A program made the translations under genes and the position numbers. Positions 7,055 through 15,993 of a stretch of DNA of 64,000 nt are shown piece by piece. The notes below the pieces were generated by a model. That model saw only the letters and a program-made list of their open reading frames with translations. It was not told the DNA's origin and searched no databases. Source of the DNA: an uncultured Oscillibacter sp. Its GTDB lineage: Bacteria; Bacillota; Clostridia; Oscillospirales; Oscillospiraceae. The first letter of the stretch is position 1; every line of letters starts with the position of its first letter. The DNA lies in assembly GCA_910576865.1 (NCBI GenBank), contig CAJTKE010000006.1:62001-126000 (forward strand), in the 5' to 3' direction.

Positions 7055-8629
7055 GTGCACAAGAACATCCCCCATATCCCCCCGGTGGAGGAGCGGATCG
7101 AGCGGAAGATTTCCGCCTTCACCAGCATCTCCATGTGCGCGCTGACGGTGATCATCCAGATCGCCACCTCCCTGCTAATCTCCATCCTCCTGGCGGAGTA
7201 CTCCAGCTTTGTCTACGCCCTGCTGCTCATCGCCGGCGCGGCCCTGGCCATCCGGGTCTATCAGCGGCCCGGCAGTCCCACCTACAAGCTGGTGTGGATG
7301 TGCCTGCTGCTGGCCATGCCGGTGTCCGGCATGATTCTGTTCTGCCTCTGGGGCGGGACCCATCAGGCAAAGCAGCTCAGCCTCCGGAAGGTGCCCCCCA
7401 TCCCCTGCGGGGAGAGCCAGCGCATGTCCAGCGAGATCGACCTCGGCCGCCTCCGGCGGCAGTCCCCGGCCTGGGGGCGGCTGGCGGCGTATCTGGAGAA
7501 GCGGGGCTTCCTGCTCTACCGGAACACGGACGCCGTCTACTTCAAGGAGGGCGCGGACTTTTTCGAGGACCTGATCGCCCACCTGGAAAAGGCGGAAATC
7601 TATATCTTCCTGGAGTATTACATCCTGGCGGAGGGGAAGCTCTGGGACCGCATCTTCGCCGTTTTGAAGGAGCGGGCCGCCGCCGGGGTGGAGGTCCGCA
7701 TCACCTTCGACGACTTCGGCAACCTCACCCGCTTTTCCGACGAGACCCTTCAGGCCCTCCAGAACGCGGGCATCGAGGTGAAGGTTTTCAACCCCGTCCA
7801 CCGCTATGTGAACCGCATCTACTTCAATTACCGGGACCACCGGAAAATCGCAGTCATCGACGGACAGTTCGCCTATACCGGCGGCATCAACATCGCCGAC
7901 GAATATGCCAACCTCATCGTCCGCTTCGGCCACTGGAAGGACACCGCCGTCCGCATCGAGGGGGCGGGGGTCTGGGGCTTCGCCACCCAGTTCATGCAGA
8001 TGTGGAAGATGATGGGCGGCTCCTTCCACAACGAGGACGACTACTACCGCCCCCGCCACGAGGCGGAGACCGCCCAGGGCTGGTGCCAGCCCTTCACCGA
8101 CGGGCCGCTGAACAACCCCGACAATCCCATCGAGGAGATCTACCTCCAGCTCATCTCCTCCGCCCAGAAGATGCTCTACCTCACCACGCCGTACTACGCC
8201 GTGGAGGAGTCCATGCAGAAGGCCCTGTGCATCGCCGCCGACGCGGGGGTGGACGTGCGCCTCTTCATCCCCGGCGTCCCGGACCACCACAAGTTCACCT
8301 ACATGGTGGCCGAGACCTACTGGGGGGAGCTTTTGAGCCACGGCGTGAAGATCTACAAGTACACCCCCGGCTTCCTCCACGCCAAGAGCGTCATGGCGGA
8401 CCGGGAGGTGGCCCTGGTGGGCAGCACCAACATGGACTACCGGACCTTCCAGCTTCACTATGAGTGCGGCGTGCTGCTGTACCACATGCCGGTGGTGGAG
8501 GAGCTGCTGGAGGACCTGGACGGCATCCTGGCGGAGAGCGCGCCCTACACCATGGAGGATTGGAACCGGCGGTCCTGGTTCCGGAAGATGTGCGCCTCCA
8601 TCTTCAAGCTGGGCGCCATCTGGCTATAA
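7055..8629 (+). CDS. cls: Cardiolipin synthase (phospholipase D family)
   Basis: A 524-aa membrane enzyme that makes cardiolipin by joining two phosphatidylglycerol molecules. Three N-terminal hydrophobic segments (about 22-45, 48-65, 77-98) are followed by two PLD catalytic motifs: HRKIAVIDGQFAYTGG (about 260-275) and HAKSVMADREVALVGSTN (about 440-457). Both motifs have the full HxKxxxxD pattern. I choose the GTG at 7055 because GAGGAGG precedes it by 8 nt and the promoter -10 overlaps the only upstream ATG. A TtcA-like gene follows after 19 bp, suggesting cotranscription. Length fits the bacterial Cls family (about 480-520 aa). Confidence 0.9.
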   Translation: MHKNIPHIPPVEERIERKISAFTSISMCALTVIIQIATSLLISILLAEYSSFVYALLLIAGAALAIRVYQRPGSPTYKLVWMCLLLAMPVSGMILFCLWGGTHQAKQLSLRKVPPIPCGESQRMSSEIDLGRLRRQSPAWGRLAAYLEKRGFLLYRNTDAVYFKEGADFFEDLIAHLEKAEIYIFLEYYILAEGKLWDRIFAVLKERAAAGVEVRITFDDFGNLTRFSDETLQALQNAGIEVKVFNPVHRYVNRIYFNYRDHRKIAVIDGQFAYTGGINIADEYANLIVRFGHWKDTAVRIEGAGVWGFATQFMQMWKMMGGSFHNEDDYYRPRHEAETAQGWCQPFTDGPLNNPDNPIEEIYLQLISSAQKMLYLTTPYYAVEESMQKALCIAADAGVDVRLFIPGVPDHHKFTYMVAETYWGELLSHGVKIYKYTPGFLHAKSVMADREVALVGSTNMDYRTFQLHYECGVLLYHMPVVEELLEDLDGILAESAPYTMEDWNRRSWFRKMCASIFKLGAIWL

Positions 8630-8648
8630 CGATACCGGGAGGTTTCCC

Positions 8649-9521
8649 ATGTCCCGTGAGCTCAGTCCCCAGGAGACCGCCGAGCGCAGTCTCATCAAAA
8701 CCTACCGAAAATCCCTGTGGAACCCCTTCATCGCCGCCGTGAAGCGGTATGAGCTGGTTTCCCCCGGGGACCATATCGCCGTGTGCGTCTCCGGCGGGAA
8801 GGACTCCTTCGTCCTGGCCAAGCTGATGCAGGAGCTCCAAAAGCACACGGACCGGCCCTTTCAGCTGACCTTCCTGGCCATGGATCCGGGCTACAACCCG
8901 GCCAACCGGGCGCTGCTGGAGGAGAACGCCGGACGGCTTGGCATCCCTCTGACCATCTTCGAGAGCGGCATCTTCGACGTGACGGTGCAGGTGGACAAAA
9001 ACCCCTGCTACCTCTGCGCCCGGATGCGCCGGGGGAATCTCTACGCCAGGGCGAAAGAGCTGGGCTGCGGCAAGATCGCCCTGGGGCACCACTTCTCCGA
9101 CGTCATCGAGACCACGCTCCTGGGCCTCTTCTACGGCTCCCAGCTCCAGGCCATGCCCCCCAAGCTCCGGAGCAGAAATTTCCCCGGCATGGAGCTGATC
9201 CGCCCGCTGTACTGCGTCCACGAGGACGCCATCGTCCACTGGCGGAACTACAACAATCTCCGCTTTCTCCAGTGCGCCTGCCGCTTCACCGAGGAGCGGG
9301 ACGCCAGTCATGACGGCGTGGGGGAGAGCAAGCGCCAGGAGGTCAAGCTCCTCCTGCGGGAGCTGAAAAAGACCAATCCCAACATTGAAAAGAGTATTTT
9401 CCGGGCCATCCACGGGGTCCAGCTGGACACCTTCCCCGGCTTCAAGCACCGGGGCGCGGCCCATACCTTCACCGATATATACAACGGCTCCCCGCCCTCC
9501 GGCGGGGGAGCGGACGCGTAA
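8649..9521 (+). CDS. TtcA/TilS-like PP-loop ATPase, probable tRNA thiolation enzyme
   Basis: A 290-aa N-type PP-loop protein with the ATP-pyrophosphatase motif SGGKDS at residues 48-53. Cys120 and Cys123 in NPCYLCARMRRG, and CAC at 209-211, correspond to the Fe-S cysteines of TtcA. GHHFSDVIETTLLGLFYG is the conserved TtcA stretch. TtcA enzymes adenylate a tRNA cytidine and replace its oxygen with sulfur to give 2-thiocytidine. Firmicute relatives are often annotated only as ATPases of the PP-loop superfamily, so the exact base is uncertain. The ATG follows GGGAGG by 7 nt. It lies between cls and the Sel1-repeat gene, 14 bp before the latter. Confidence 0.85.
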   Translation: MSRELSPQETAERSLIKTYRKSLWNPFIAAVKRYELVSPGDHIAVCVSGGKDSFVLAKLMQELQKHTDRPFQLTFLAMDPGYNPANRALLEENAGRLGIPLTIFESGIFDVTVQVDKNPCYLCARMRRGNLYARAKELGCGKIALGHHFSDVIETTLLGLFYGSQLQAMPPKLRSRNFPGMELIRPLYCVHEDAIVHWRNYNNLRFLQCACRFTEERDASHDGVGESKRQEVKLLLRELKKTNPNIEKSIFRAIHGVQLDTFPGFKHRGAAHTFTDIYNGSPPSGGGADA

Positions 9522-9535
9522 GGGAGGAATCAATC

Positions 9536-11923
9536 ATGGACTTCTATCGCTGTGAAAATCCGGACTGCGGCTTCGTGGCCGAGGAGGAGCCGGATATCTG
9601 CCCCCGCTGCGGGGGGACCTTCTTCGCCGCCCTGACGGAGGACGAGATGACCGCCTCCGACTGGGTGAGCCTGGGGAACCAGGCCGTGGACGAGAAGCGG
9701 GAGACCGACGCCCTGGCCGCCTATCAGCGGGCGGCGGCGCTGAACGACCCCCTGGGCCTGACCAACCTGGGCTGGTGCCTGGAGGCGGGAGTGGGCGTCC
9801 CGGCGGACCCCACGCAGGCCGTGATGCTCTACGCCCAGGCGGCGGAGCAGGAGTACATGCCCGCCCTGACGAATCTGGGCTACTGCTATACATACGGCAT
9901 CGGCGTGGAGACCGACTATGACAAGGCCCTGAAGTGCTTCCAGCGGGGAGCGGAGCAGGGCTTCCCCCGGGCCCAGTTCCTGCTGGGCGAGGCCTACCGC
10001 CGGGGCAGCGGCGTGGAGGTCAACGAGGCGGAGGCCGCCAAGTGGTACCAGTCCGCCGCGTGGCTGGGCTATCCCGGCGCCCAGACGGAGCTGGGCCGCT
10101 GCCTGGAGTTCGGTTCCGGGGTGGAGGTGGACCTGGAACAGGCGGTGAAGTGGTATTCCGCCGCCGCCGAGCAGGGCAGCGCCCCCGGCATGTGCTGCCT
10201 GGGCTTCATGTACGAATCCGGCCGGGGCGTGGAGCAGAACTGGGACACCGCCGTGGACTGGTACAAACGGGCGGCGGAGAAGGGCTATCCCCGGGCGCTG
10301 TGCAACCTTGCGTGGTGCCATGAGCATGGCAAGGGCGTCAAGCAGGACTACGCCCAGGCCGTCCGGCTCTATCAGGCGGCGGCGGATCAGGACTACCCCC
10401 GGGGCCACCTGAGCCTGGGCCTGTGCTATGAGCGGGGCCGGGGCGTGCCCGCGGACAAGGCCATGGCGGCGGAGCTCTACCGCAAGGCCGCGGAGCTGGG
10501 GGACGAGGACGGCATGTGCTGCCTGGGCTTCCTGTACGAGTCCGGCGAGGGTGTGGAGCAGAGCTGGGAGCAGGCGGTGGAGTGGTATCAGAAGTCCGCC
10601 GAGGCCGGGCTTCCCCGGGGCATGTGCAATCTGGCGTGGTGCCATGAGCACGGCAAGGGTGTGAAGCGGGACCTGGAGGCCGCTTTTTCCTGGTACAAGC
10701 GGGCGGCGGACCAGGGGGACCCCCGGGGCCTGTTCAGCGTGGCCCGGGCCTATGACTACGGTCTGGGCGTGGTTCAGGACCCGGAGAGAGCCGCCAAGTG
10801 GTACCAGTCCGCCACGGACGCCGGATCCGCCCCCGCCGCCTGTGATCTGGGTGTGTGCTACGAGCGGGGGGAGGGGGTGCCCCAGAGCTTTGAGAAGGCG
10901 GTGGAGTTGTACCGCAAGGCCGCCGAGATGGGCAACGCCCCCGGCCAGTGCAATCTGGGCTTCATGTACGAGTCCGGCCGGGGCGTGGAGCAGAGCTGGG
11001 AGGAGGCGGTGAAGTGGTATTCCGCCGCCGCCCGGCAGGGCTTCCCCCGGGCCCAGTGCAATCTGGCGTGGTGCTATGAGACCGGGAACGGCGTGGAACG
11101 CAACCTGACCCGGGCGGTCCACTGGTACCGCAAGGCCGCCGAGCAGGGCGAGCCCCGGGGCATGTTCTGCCTGGGCCTGTGCTACAAGCACGGCACCGGA
11201 GTGGACCAGGACTACGCCGAGGCCGTCCGGTGGTATCAGAAAGCCGCCGAGGGGGGCTATGTCCGGGCCCTGTGCAGCCTGGGCGTGTCCTATGAGTTCG
11301 GCGAGGGCGTGGAGGAGGACCTGGAGAAGGCCGTGGACTTCTACCGTCAGGCGGCGGAGAAGGGGGACCCGGCGGGCCAGTGCAACCTGGGTTATATGTA
11401 CGAGACGGGCCGGGGTGTGCGGCAGAGCTATGAGGAGGCCGTGAAGTTCTACAGGAAGTCGGCGGAGGCGGGCTATCCCCGGGCCATGTGCAACTTCGGC
11501 TTCTGCTGCGAGACGGGCCAGGGCGTGCGGAAGGACCCCTCCGCCGCCGCGGAGTGGTACCGCCGGGCCGCCGAGGCCGGGGACGCCACCGGGGCCTGCA
11601 ACCTGGGCTATCTCTACGAGACCGGCGAGGGTGTGGGCCAGAGCTGGGACCGGGCCGTGACCTGGTACCGTCAGGCGGCGGAGCTGGGCCAGGCCCGGGG
11701 GCAGTACTGCCTGGGCTGGTGCTATGAGCACGGCAAGGGCGTGCCCGCCAGCGAGGAGAAGGCCCGGGAGCTCTACGAGGCGTCGGCCCGGCAGAACTAC
11801 AAGCACGCCGTGGAGGCCCTGGAGCGCCTGGGGTCTTCCTCCGGGAAAAAGGACGCCGGAAGGAAGGACCGGAAGCCGGAAAAGGGCGGCTTCCTCAAGG
11901 GTCTCTTCGGCGGGAAAAAGTAA
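9536..11923 (+). CDS. Sel1-repeat protein with N-terminal zinc ribbon
   Basis: A 795-aa protein. Residues 1-27 carry four cysteines (C6, C11, C22, C25) as a zinc-ribbon-like knuckle. From about residue 40 to 770 there are some twenty 36-residue Sel1/TPR-like repeats. Each follows the pattern A..WY..AAE.G...A...LG..YE.G.GV, alternating with DY..AV.WY blocks. The tail is Lys-rich (GSSSGKKDAGRKDRKPEK) and ends GLFGGKK. No signal peptide is visible, so it is probably a cytoplasmic protein-protein scaffold. It follows the TtcA-like gene by 14 bp, with AGGGAGG before its ATG. Near-identical repeats make this gene prone to recombination and to assembly error. Confidence 0.85.
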   Translation: MDFYRCENPDCGFVAEEEPDICPRCGGTFFAALTEDEMTASDWVSLGNQAVDEKRETDALAAYQRAAALNDPLGLTNLGWCLEAGVGVPADPTQAVMLYAQAAEQEYMPALTNLGYCYTYGIGVETDYDKALKCFQRGAEQGFPRAQFLLGEAYRRGSGVEVNEAEAAKWYQSAAWLGYPGAQTELGRCLEFGSGVEVDLEQAVKWYSAAAEQGSAPGMCCLGFMYESGRGVEQNWDTAVDWYKRAAEKGYPRALCNLAWCHEHGKGVKQDYAQAVRLYQAAADQDYPRGHLSLGLCYERGRGVPADKAMAAELYRKAAELGDEDGMCCLGFLYESGEGVEQSWEQAVEWYQKSAEAGLPRGMCNLAWCHEHGKGVKRDLEAAFSWYKRAADQGDPRGLFSVARAYDYGLGVVQDPERAAKWYQSATDAGSAPAACDLGVCYERGEGVPQSFEKAVELYRKAAEMGNAPGQCNLGFMYESGRGVEQSWEEAVKWYSAAARQGFPRAQCNLAWCYETGNGVERNLTRAVHWYRKAAEQGEPRGMFCLGLCYKHGTGVDQDYAEAVRWYQKAAEGGYVRALCSLGVSYEFGEGVEEDLEKAVDFYRQAAEKGDPAGQCNLGYMYETGRGVRQSYEEAVKFYRKSAEAGYPRAMCNFGFCCETGQGVRKDPSAAAEWYRRAAEAGDATGACNLGYLYETGEGVGQSWDRAVTWYRQAAELGQARGQYCLGWCYEHGKGVPASEEKARELYEASARQNYKHAVEALERLGSSSGKKDAGRKDRKPEKGGFLKGLFGGKK

Positions 11924-11928
11924 GACAG

Positions 11929-11955
11929 GAGCCTGGAGGCATTGCCTCCAGGCTC
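11929..11955 (+). terminator. Terminator after the Sel1-repeat gene
   Basis: A 12-bp perfect stem (GAGCCTGGAGGC / GCCTCCAGGCTC) with a 3-nt ATT loop, followed by TTGCTGT, 5 bp after the stop codon. It may also serve the convergent gene. Confidence 0.7.
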
Positions 11956-11970
11956 TTGCTGTCCGTCCGT

Positions 11971-12336
11971 TCATTCGCCCTCCGCCGGGGCCATGGGAAC
12001 GGGCTCGTCCTCCAGATCAAACAGGAACTCCTCCTCCCCGCTGTCCTGGAGGGTGTTGTCCGGCAGGTTTTTCGCGGTCCTCTCCGCGCCGGAGGCCTTG
12101 GACCCGCCGTCCTCCGCCGGGGCCTCGGATTCCTCCAGCCCCTCCCAGACAGGGGCGAACGCGTCGGCGACGATCTGGGACAGCAGGGCGGAGCAGAACA
12201 GGCTCACGGCGATCAGGGCCGCGAACGCGGCGGGGCCGGGGACCCGGCCGCTCCTGCGGAGCCGGTATTCCACCAGGAGAAACAAGGCCAGCAGCGCCAG
12301 AAACACCGCCAGCTTGACGACCGTCCGAACGCCCAC
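11971..12336 (-). CDS. Small two-helix membrane protein, function unknown
   Basis: About 121 aa. Two hydrophobic segments (about 5-22 and 36-57) are separated by a basic loop (EYRLRRSGR), followed by a long acidic C-terminal tail rich in Glu, Ala and Pro. I prefer the GTG ending at 12336 because AAGGAG lies 9 nt upstream; an ATG at 12354 has no binding site and the ATG at 12345 would directly abut it. I do not recognise a family. It faces the Sel1-repeat gene and stands alone. Confidence 0.55.
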   Translation of the reverse strand: MGVRTVVKLAVFLALLALFLLVEYRLRRSGRVPGPAAFAALIAVSLFCSALLSQIVADAFAPVWEGLEESEAPAEDGGSKASGAERTAKNLPDNTLQDSGEEEFLFDLEDEPVPMAPAEGE

Positions 12337-12453
12337 TGTTCTCATCTCCTTCATACCGATGTATTTAAATAAATTTTCGGCTTGTACAAAAGCAGATTAT
12401 TTAAACAGTCTATCGGATTCCTGTAAACAAGTCAAGCACATTGGAGAAAAATC

Positions 12454-12834
12454 ATGCGGGATTTGCATACGATCTTTTCCAACGCCAATCAGAAGGACGG
12501 CGTGGGCAAGACCACCACGGCCCCGGAGCCCCACTTGAAGCGGGCGGTCCTGCGCATGGAGGCCGGCCCGGACCTGATCCCTGCAAACCGCCGTCTTGCG
12601 GATGCCGCCGCCCGGCTCCAGGTCATGCAGCTGGTTCGGTCCGTACAGGCTAAGTTCAACCAGACCCTCAAGATCGCCGACATCCTGCTGACCATATACC
12701 AGTCCCGGTCTCAGCTCTGCCGGAGCGTTCGGGAAAGCGTGGGGGATATCTACGGCGAAGCGTTCCACGTTTTCGAGCAGCCTGTCGAATACTCCATCAA
12801 GGTGGCGGAGTGCCCCGTCTCCCGGACTGGATAG
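12454..12834 (+). pseudogene. ParA remnant with internal deletion
   Basis: The 126-codon frame joins two ends of a ParA/Soj-type partition ATPase. The N-terminal piece has a Walker A (KDGVGKTTTA, in place of the usual KGGVGKTTTA) and a short GPDLIPANRRLADA stretch. It then jumps to the C-terminal part (VQAKFNQTLKIADILLTIYQ, AFHVFEQPVEYSIKVAE). Full ParA proteins are about 250-275 aa, so more than half is missing, including the Walker B region. The KDGV change also alters the deviant P-loop. The sequence just upstream is AT-rich, and no ParB gene is nearby. I read it as a dead remnant of a plasmid or integrative element. Confidence 0.7.
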
Positions 12835-12953
12835 AGGCGTTTAAAACCCGTCCCCGGAAGGCCGGCACCTCGGAGTATTGGGATGTTAAAGCGGTGCGAA
12901 TGGGCGAATAAGAGAATCTCACATGATCTTCGCCAAAACCCGAGGATTTGCGG

Positions 12954-12982
12954 TTGTCATTTTCCCCCATGCCTGATAAAAT
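12954..12982 (+). promoter_or_regulatory. Promoter of the Fic gene
   Basis: TTGTCA (12954-12959), 17-bp spacer, TAAAAT (12977-12982), 29 bp before the ATG. Confidence 0.55.
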
Positions 12983-13011
12983 AAAGAAAACGGTATGTGA
13001 GGGCGGTATAC

Positions 13012-13620
13012 ATGGCGCTTGAAAATAAATTGGGCATTACAGACTCTGCGGAACTGGCCCGTGAGGAAGAACGGCTCAGCAAGAAAAAGGCCCTGGAATT
13101 GTACGACGCGGGCATCCTGGACCACTTGGAGGCGGGTAAATTCTCCACTCTGGCGGTGATCCACAAGCACCTGTTTGGCGAGATCTACGACTTCGCCGGG
13201 GAGGTTCGGACCGTCAATCTGGCAAAGGGGAATTTCCGCTTTGCGCCAGTGATGTATCTCCACGCCGCCCTGGAACACATTGATGCCATGCCCCAGGGGA
13301 CCTTTGATGAAATCGTCGAAAAGTATGTGGAGATGAACGTCGCCCATCCTTTCCGTGAGGGCAATGGCCGCAGCACGCGAATCTGGCTGGATCTTCTGTT
13401 GAAGAAGGAACTGGGCCGGGTGGTGGACTGGAGCAGGGTAGACAAAGATGACTACCTCCTGGCTATGGAACGCAGTCCTGTCAAGGACATTGAGATCAAG
13501 TTCCTGCTGAAAGACGCTTTGACGGACGACGTCCGCAATCGGGAAGTCTACATGAAGGGCATTGACGCCAGCTACCACTATGAGGGTTATACGGTCTACA
13601 AGACGGAAGAACTGACATAA
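13012..13620 (+). CDS. Fic family protein (AMP transferase)
   Basis: A 202-aa Fic-fold protein with the complete catalytic motif HPFREGNGRSTR starting at His112, preceded by the conserved LFGEIYDFAGEVRTVN stretch. Such enzymes usually transfer AMP from ATP to a Ser, Thr or Tyr of a target protein, and many are toxins. The ATG at 13012 is preceded by GAGGGCGG; an upstream GTG (12997) overlaps that site. No small antitoxin gene (FicA/VbhA type) is visible on either side, and I see no clear (S/T)xxxE(G/N) inhibitory helix. It may be self-regulated by the N-terminal helix or an orphan. It lies beside the parA remnant, suggesting arrival on a mobile element. Confidence 0.85.
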   Translation: MALENKLGITDSAELAREEERLSKKKALELYDAGILDHLEAGKFSTLAVIHKHLFGEIYDFAGEVRTVNLAKGNFRFAPVMYLHAALEHIDAMPQGTFDEIVEKYVEMNVAHPFREGNGRSTRIWLDLLLKKELGRVVDWSRVDKDDYLLAMERSPVKDIEIKFLLKDALTDDVRNREVYMKGIDASYHYEGYTVYKTEELT

Positions 13621-13731
13621 TAAACTGGAAGAATGTACACCGCCGGTTCTGCCGGGCGGCCTGATTCTGCCTTCCGGGTCAGGGCCGGCCCGGAGAAAAC
13701 GGGAAAGCATGGGCCGGAACAAGAGAGAGAC

Positions 13732-13761
13732 GCCCTGCCGCTACTTCCATAGCGGCAGGGC
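13732..13761 (-). terminator. Terminator of the amidohydrolase/TSUP operon
   Basis: An 11-bp stem (GCCCTGCCGCT / AGCGGCAGGGC, loop 8 nt). On the minus strand it is followed by GTCTCTCTCTTG, 83 bp after the TSUP stop. Confidence 0.65.
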
Positions 13762-13843
13762 ATTTCGCGGACAGATGGGCTCCGGCAGTCGCGCGGCCCG
13801 TCCGGAGGGTGCGCCGTTTTCGTCCGTTTTCTTGCGTGCAGTT

Positions 13844-14569
13844 TCACAGCAGCTGCTGGACCAGGGTCAGGATGCCGGTGATTCCCACGTAGAGAAAAAC
13901 CAGCTTTTTCACCCGCTCCGCGTTGAGCTTCCTGCTGAGGCTCAGGCCCAGCTGCCGCCCGGCCAGAATCGCCGCGATCCCCAGCGCGGTCATAGGCAGA
14001 AGGGAGGCGGTGTACGCACCGCTGTAGACGCGGGCGGGAAGCCCGGCGGCGTAAGTGAGGGCAAACAGGAATTGAATGTTGGCCAGGTACTCCTCCTTTT
14101 CCCTCGTGGCTGCCAGATAGTACAGCGCCATGGTGGGCCCGCCGATGCTGAACAGCCCGGCACAGGCGCCGGAGACCGCGCTGCAAACCGCCATGGAGAG
14201 CGGGCCGGCGTTCCACGAGACCTTTTCACCAAGGAGGAGGAAGTAGCCCGACAGCAGGATCAAAAAGATTCCGAAGGCGATGCTCAGCAGATGCAGATCC
14301 GCTTCGGAGGCCAACCGGATGGCCAGAATGCTGACGGCGGTGTAAATCAGCGCCGGGGCCAGGACCAGCCGCAGCCGGATGGCGTGGCGAAACCGCAGCG
14401 CCAGGGAAGCCGCCAGTCCCATGCAAATGGAGGAGGACAGCGCCGGGGCCGCCGTCATGTTGTAAAAATACGGTAAAACCAGCATCAAAACGGTGGCGGC
14501 CCCGAATCCGGTCACGGTCTGCAAAAACCCGGCTGCCACGGAACTCAGGCCTACGGCCAGCCAAATCAT
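13844..14569 (-). CDS. TSUP (TauE/SafE) family permease
   Basis: A 241-aa integral membrane protein with about eight hydrophobic segments and the TSUP signature features: GFGAATVLMLVLPYF near the N-terminus, and the mid-protein repeat GLFSIGGPTMALYYL. TSUP proteins move sulfite, sulfonates or related organic anions. The ATG at 14569 follows GGAGG. It is the last gene of the minus-strand run starting at 17271, 62 bp after the amidohydrolase. It may therefore export or import a product or substrate of that enzyme, but the substrate is unknown. Confidence 0.85.
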   Translation of the reverse strand: MIWLAVGLSSVAAGFLQTVTGFGAATVLMLVLPYFYNMTAAPALSSSICMGLAASLALRFRHAIRLRLVLAPALIYTAVSILAIRLASEADLHLLSIAFGIFLILLSGYFLLLGEKVSWNAGPLSMAVCSAVSGACAGLFSIGGPTMALYYLAATREKEEYLANIQFLFALTYAAGLPARVYSGAYTASLLPMTALGIAAILAGRQLGLSLSRKLNAERVKKLVFLYVGITGILTLVQQLL

Positions 14570-14631
14570 AGATGATCCCTCCTGAAAAGGCGGTCTTTAC
14601 CGCTTCCTCTGCGTTCAAGCCGGGGCAGCAA

Positions 14632-15969
14632 TCAGCCGCGGATCCTGGAGAGAATCTCCCGCATGTGCTGCTTTGCGTCCGCCATGATCTTCTCCTCGTC
14701 CAGCGTGAGGACCTGGCGGTTGCGCATCACCACTTTGCCGTTGATAATGGAATCCGTGACGTCGCGGCCCCCGGCCGCGCAGACCAGGGTGTTGAGGAGG
14801 TTCTGGGTGGGCGTGACGTGAGGCTGGCCGATGTCGACCAGAATCATGTCCGCCAGCTTTCCCGCTTCGATGGTCCCCAGCTCGTCTCCCCGGCCCAGGG
14901 CGTTGGCGCCGCCCTGCGTGGCCATGCGCAGCAGCATTTTGCAGGTCATGACAACCGGGTCGAAGGAGGCCAGCCCCCAGAAGGCCTGGCTGCCATAGCG
15001 CAGGGCCTTCATCTCCTCGAAGAGGTCCGCGTTGTTGGGCGCGGCGCCGTCCGTGCCGAGGCCGACGGAGGCGCCTGCTTCCAGAAGCTGCGGGGTCTTG
15101 GGGAAGCCGTGGTTGGAGAGGTTGCACCTGGGGCAGTGGATCACCTTGACGCCCCGCTCCGCCATGATGCGGATGTCGTGCTCGGACAGCAGAACATTAT
15201 GGGCGGTGAGCAGGTTGGGACCGAGGACGCCCAGGCTGTCCAGGAATTCCGCGGGCCGCATGTGGTAGTGCTGAAGGCAGAAGCTCACCTCATCCCTGTG
15301 CTCGCAGAGGTGGGCGTGGATACCGGTGTGCAGCGCCGCCGCCCGGTCCCGCACCATGCCGATCAGCTCCGGCGTGCAGGTCATCACCTGGCGGATGGCG
15401 AAGAAGATTCGGATCCGGTCCTCGCCGCTGCCGTTGTAGGCCCGATAGAGCTCCTCCGTGCGGGCGACGGCCTCCTCCCGGGTCTCCTTCATGGCGCCGG
15501 TGATGGCGTTGCCCATGTCCATGGTGGACTTGGCGATGGCGGCCCGCATTCCGGACTCCATCGCCGCGTCGGCTACGCGGTGCATGAACACGCCGCCGGA
15601 GTCCGCGAAGGAGGTGGTGCCGTACTTGATCATCTCCAGGCAGGCCAGCTGGCCGCTGACATAGGAGTCCTCCGGCTGGAGGTTGCTCTCAAAGGGGACC
15701 AGGATGCGGGTCCAGATCATGGGGTACTCGTCCGCCACGCTGCCCCGCAAAAGCTGCTGGCAGCAGTGGGTGTGTCCATCCACCAGGCCGGGCATCAGCA
15801 GTTTTCCCCCCGCGTCGATCACCTCGGCGGCGGCGGGGAGGGGCTCGCCGGGGGCGAAGATGCCCGCGATGCGGTTCCCGGCCACGGAGACAGCGCGCCC
15901 CTCGGCGACAGTAAAATCCTTTTGCAGAAGCTGACAGTTCTTGATCAGCAGATCACAGGTCGGTTCCAT
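14632..15969 (-). CDS. Amidohydrolase, MtaD/SsnA/guanine-deaminase group
   Basis: A 445-aa metal-dependent hydrolase. Metal-binding motifs in order are DGHTHCCQ (about 65-72), HAHLCEHRDE (about 221), HNVLLSEHD (about 258) and GTDGAAPNN (about 308). Residues 1-55 and the last 60 form the usual composite beta-sandwich. This subgroup deaminates purine-like compounds (S-adenosylhomocysteine/methylthioadenosine, guanine, 8-oxoguanine) or dechlorinates triazines, so the substrate is open. It is the third gene of an operon behind two membrane proteins and before a TSUP permease, controlled perhaps by the LysR gene upstream. That context suggests uptake and breakdown of a nitrogenous compound. Confidence 0.85.
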   Translation of the reverse strand: MEPTCDLLIKNCQLLQKDFTVAEGRAVSVAGNRIAGIFAPGEPLPAAAEVIDAGGKLLMPGLVDGHTHCCQQLLRGSVADEYPMIWTRILVPFESNLQPEDSYVSGQLACLEMIKYGTTSFADSGGVFMHRVADAAMESGMRAAIAKSTMDMGNAITGAMKETREEAVARTEELYRAYNGSGEDRIRIFFAIRQVMTCTPELIGMVRDRAAALHTGIHAHLCEHRDEVSFCLQHYHMRPAEFLDSLGVLGPNLLTAHNVLLSEHDIRIMAERGVKVIHCPRCNLSNHGFPKTPQLLEAGASVGLGTDGAAPNNADLFEEMKALRYGSQAFWGLASFDPVVMTCKMLLRMATQGGANALGRGDELGTIEAGKLADMILVDIGQPHVTPTQNLLNTLVCAAGGRDVTDSIINGKVVMRNRQVLTLDEEKIMADAKQHMREILSRIRG

Positions 15970-15993
15970 AAATTTGCCGCTCCTTTCCTCCCA

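Noticed and set aside
9700..11800. Regularly spaced DNA repeats
   Set aside because: They are the in-frame coding repeats of a Sel1 protein, not a CRISPR array.
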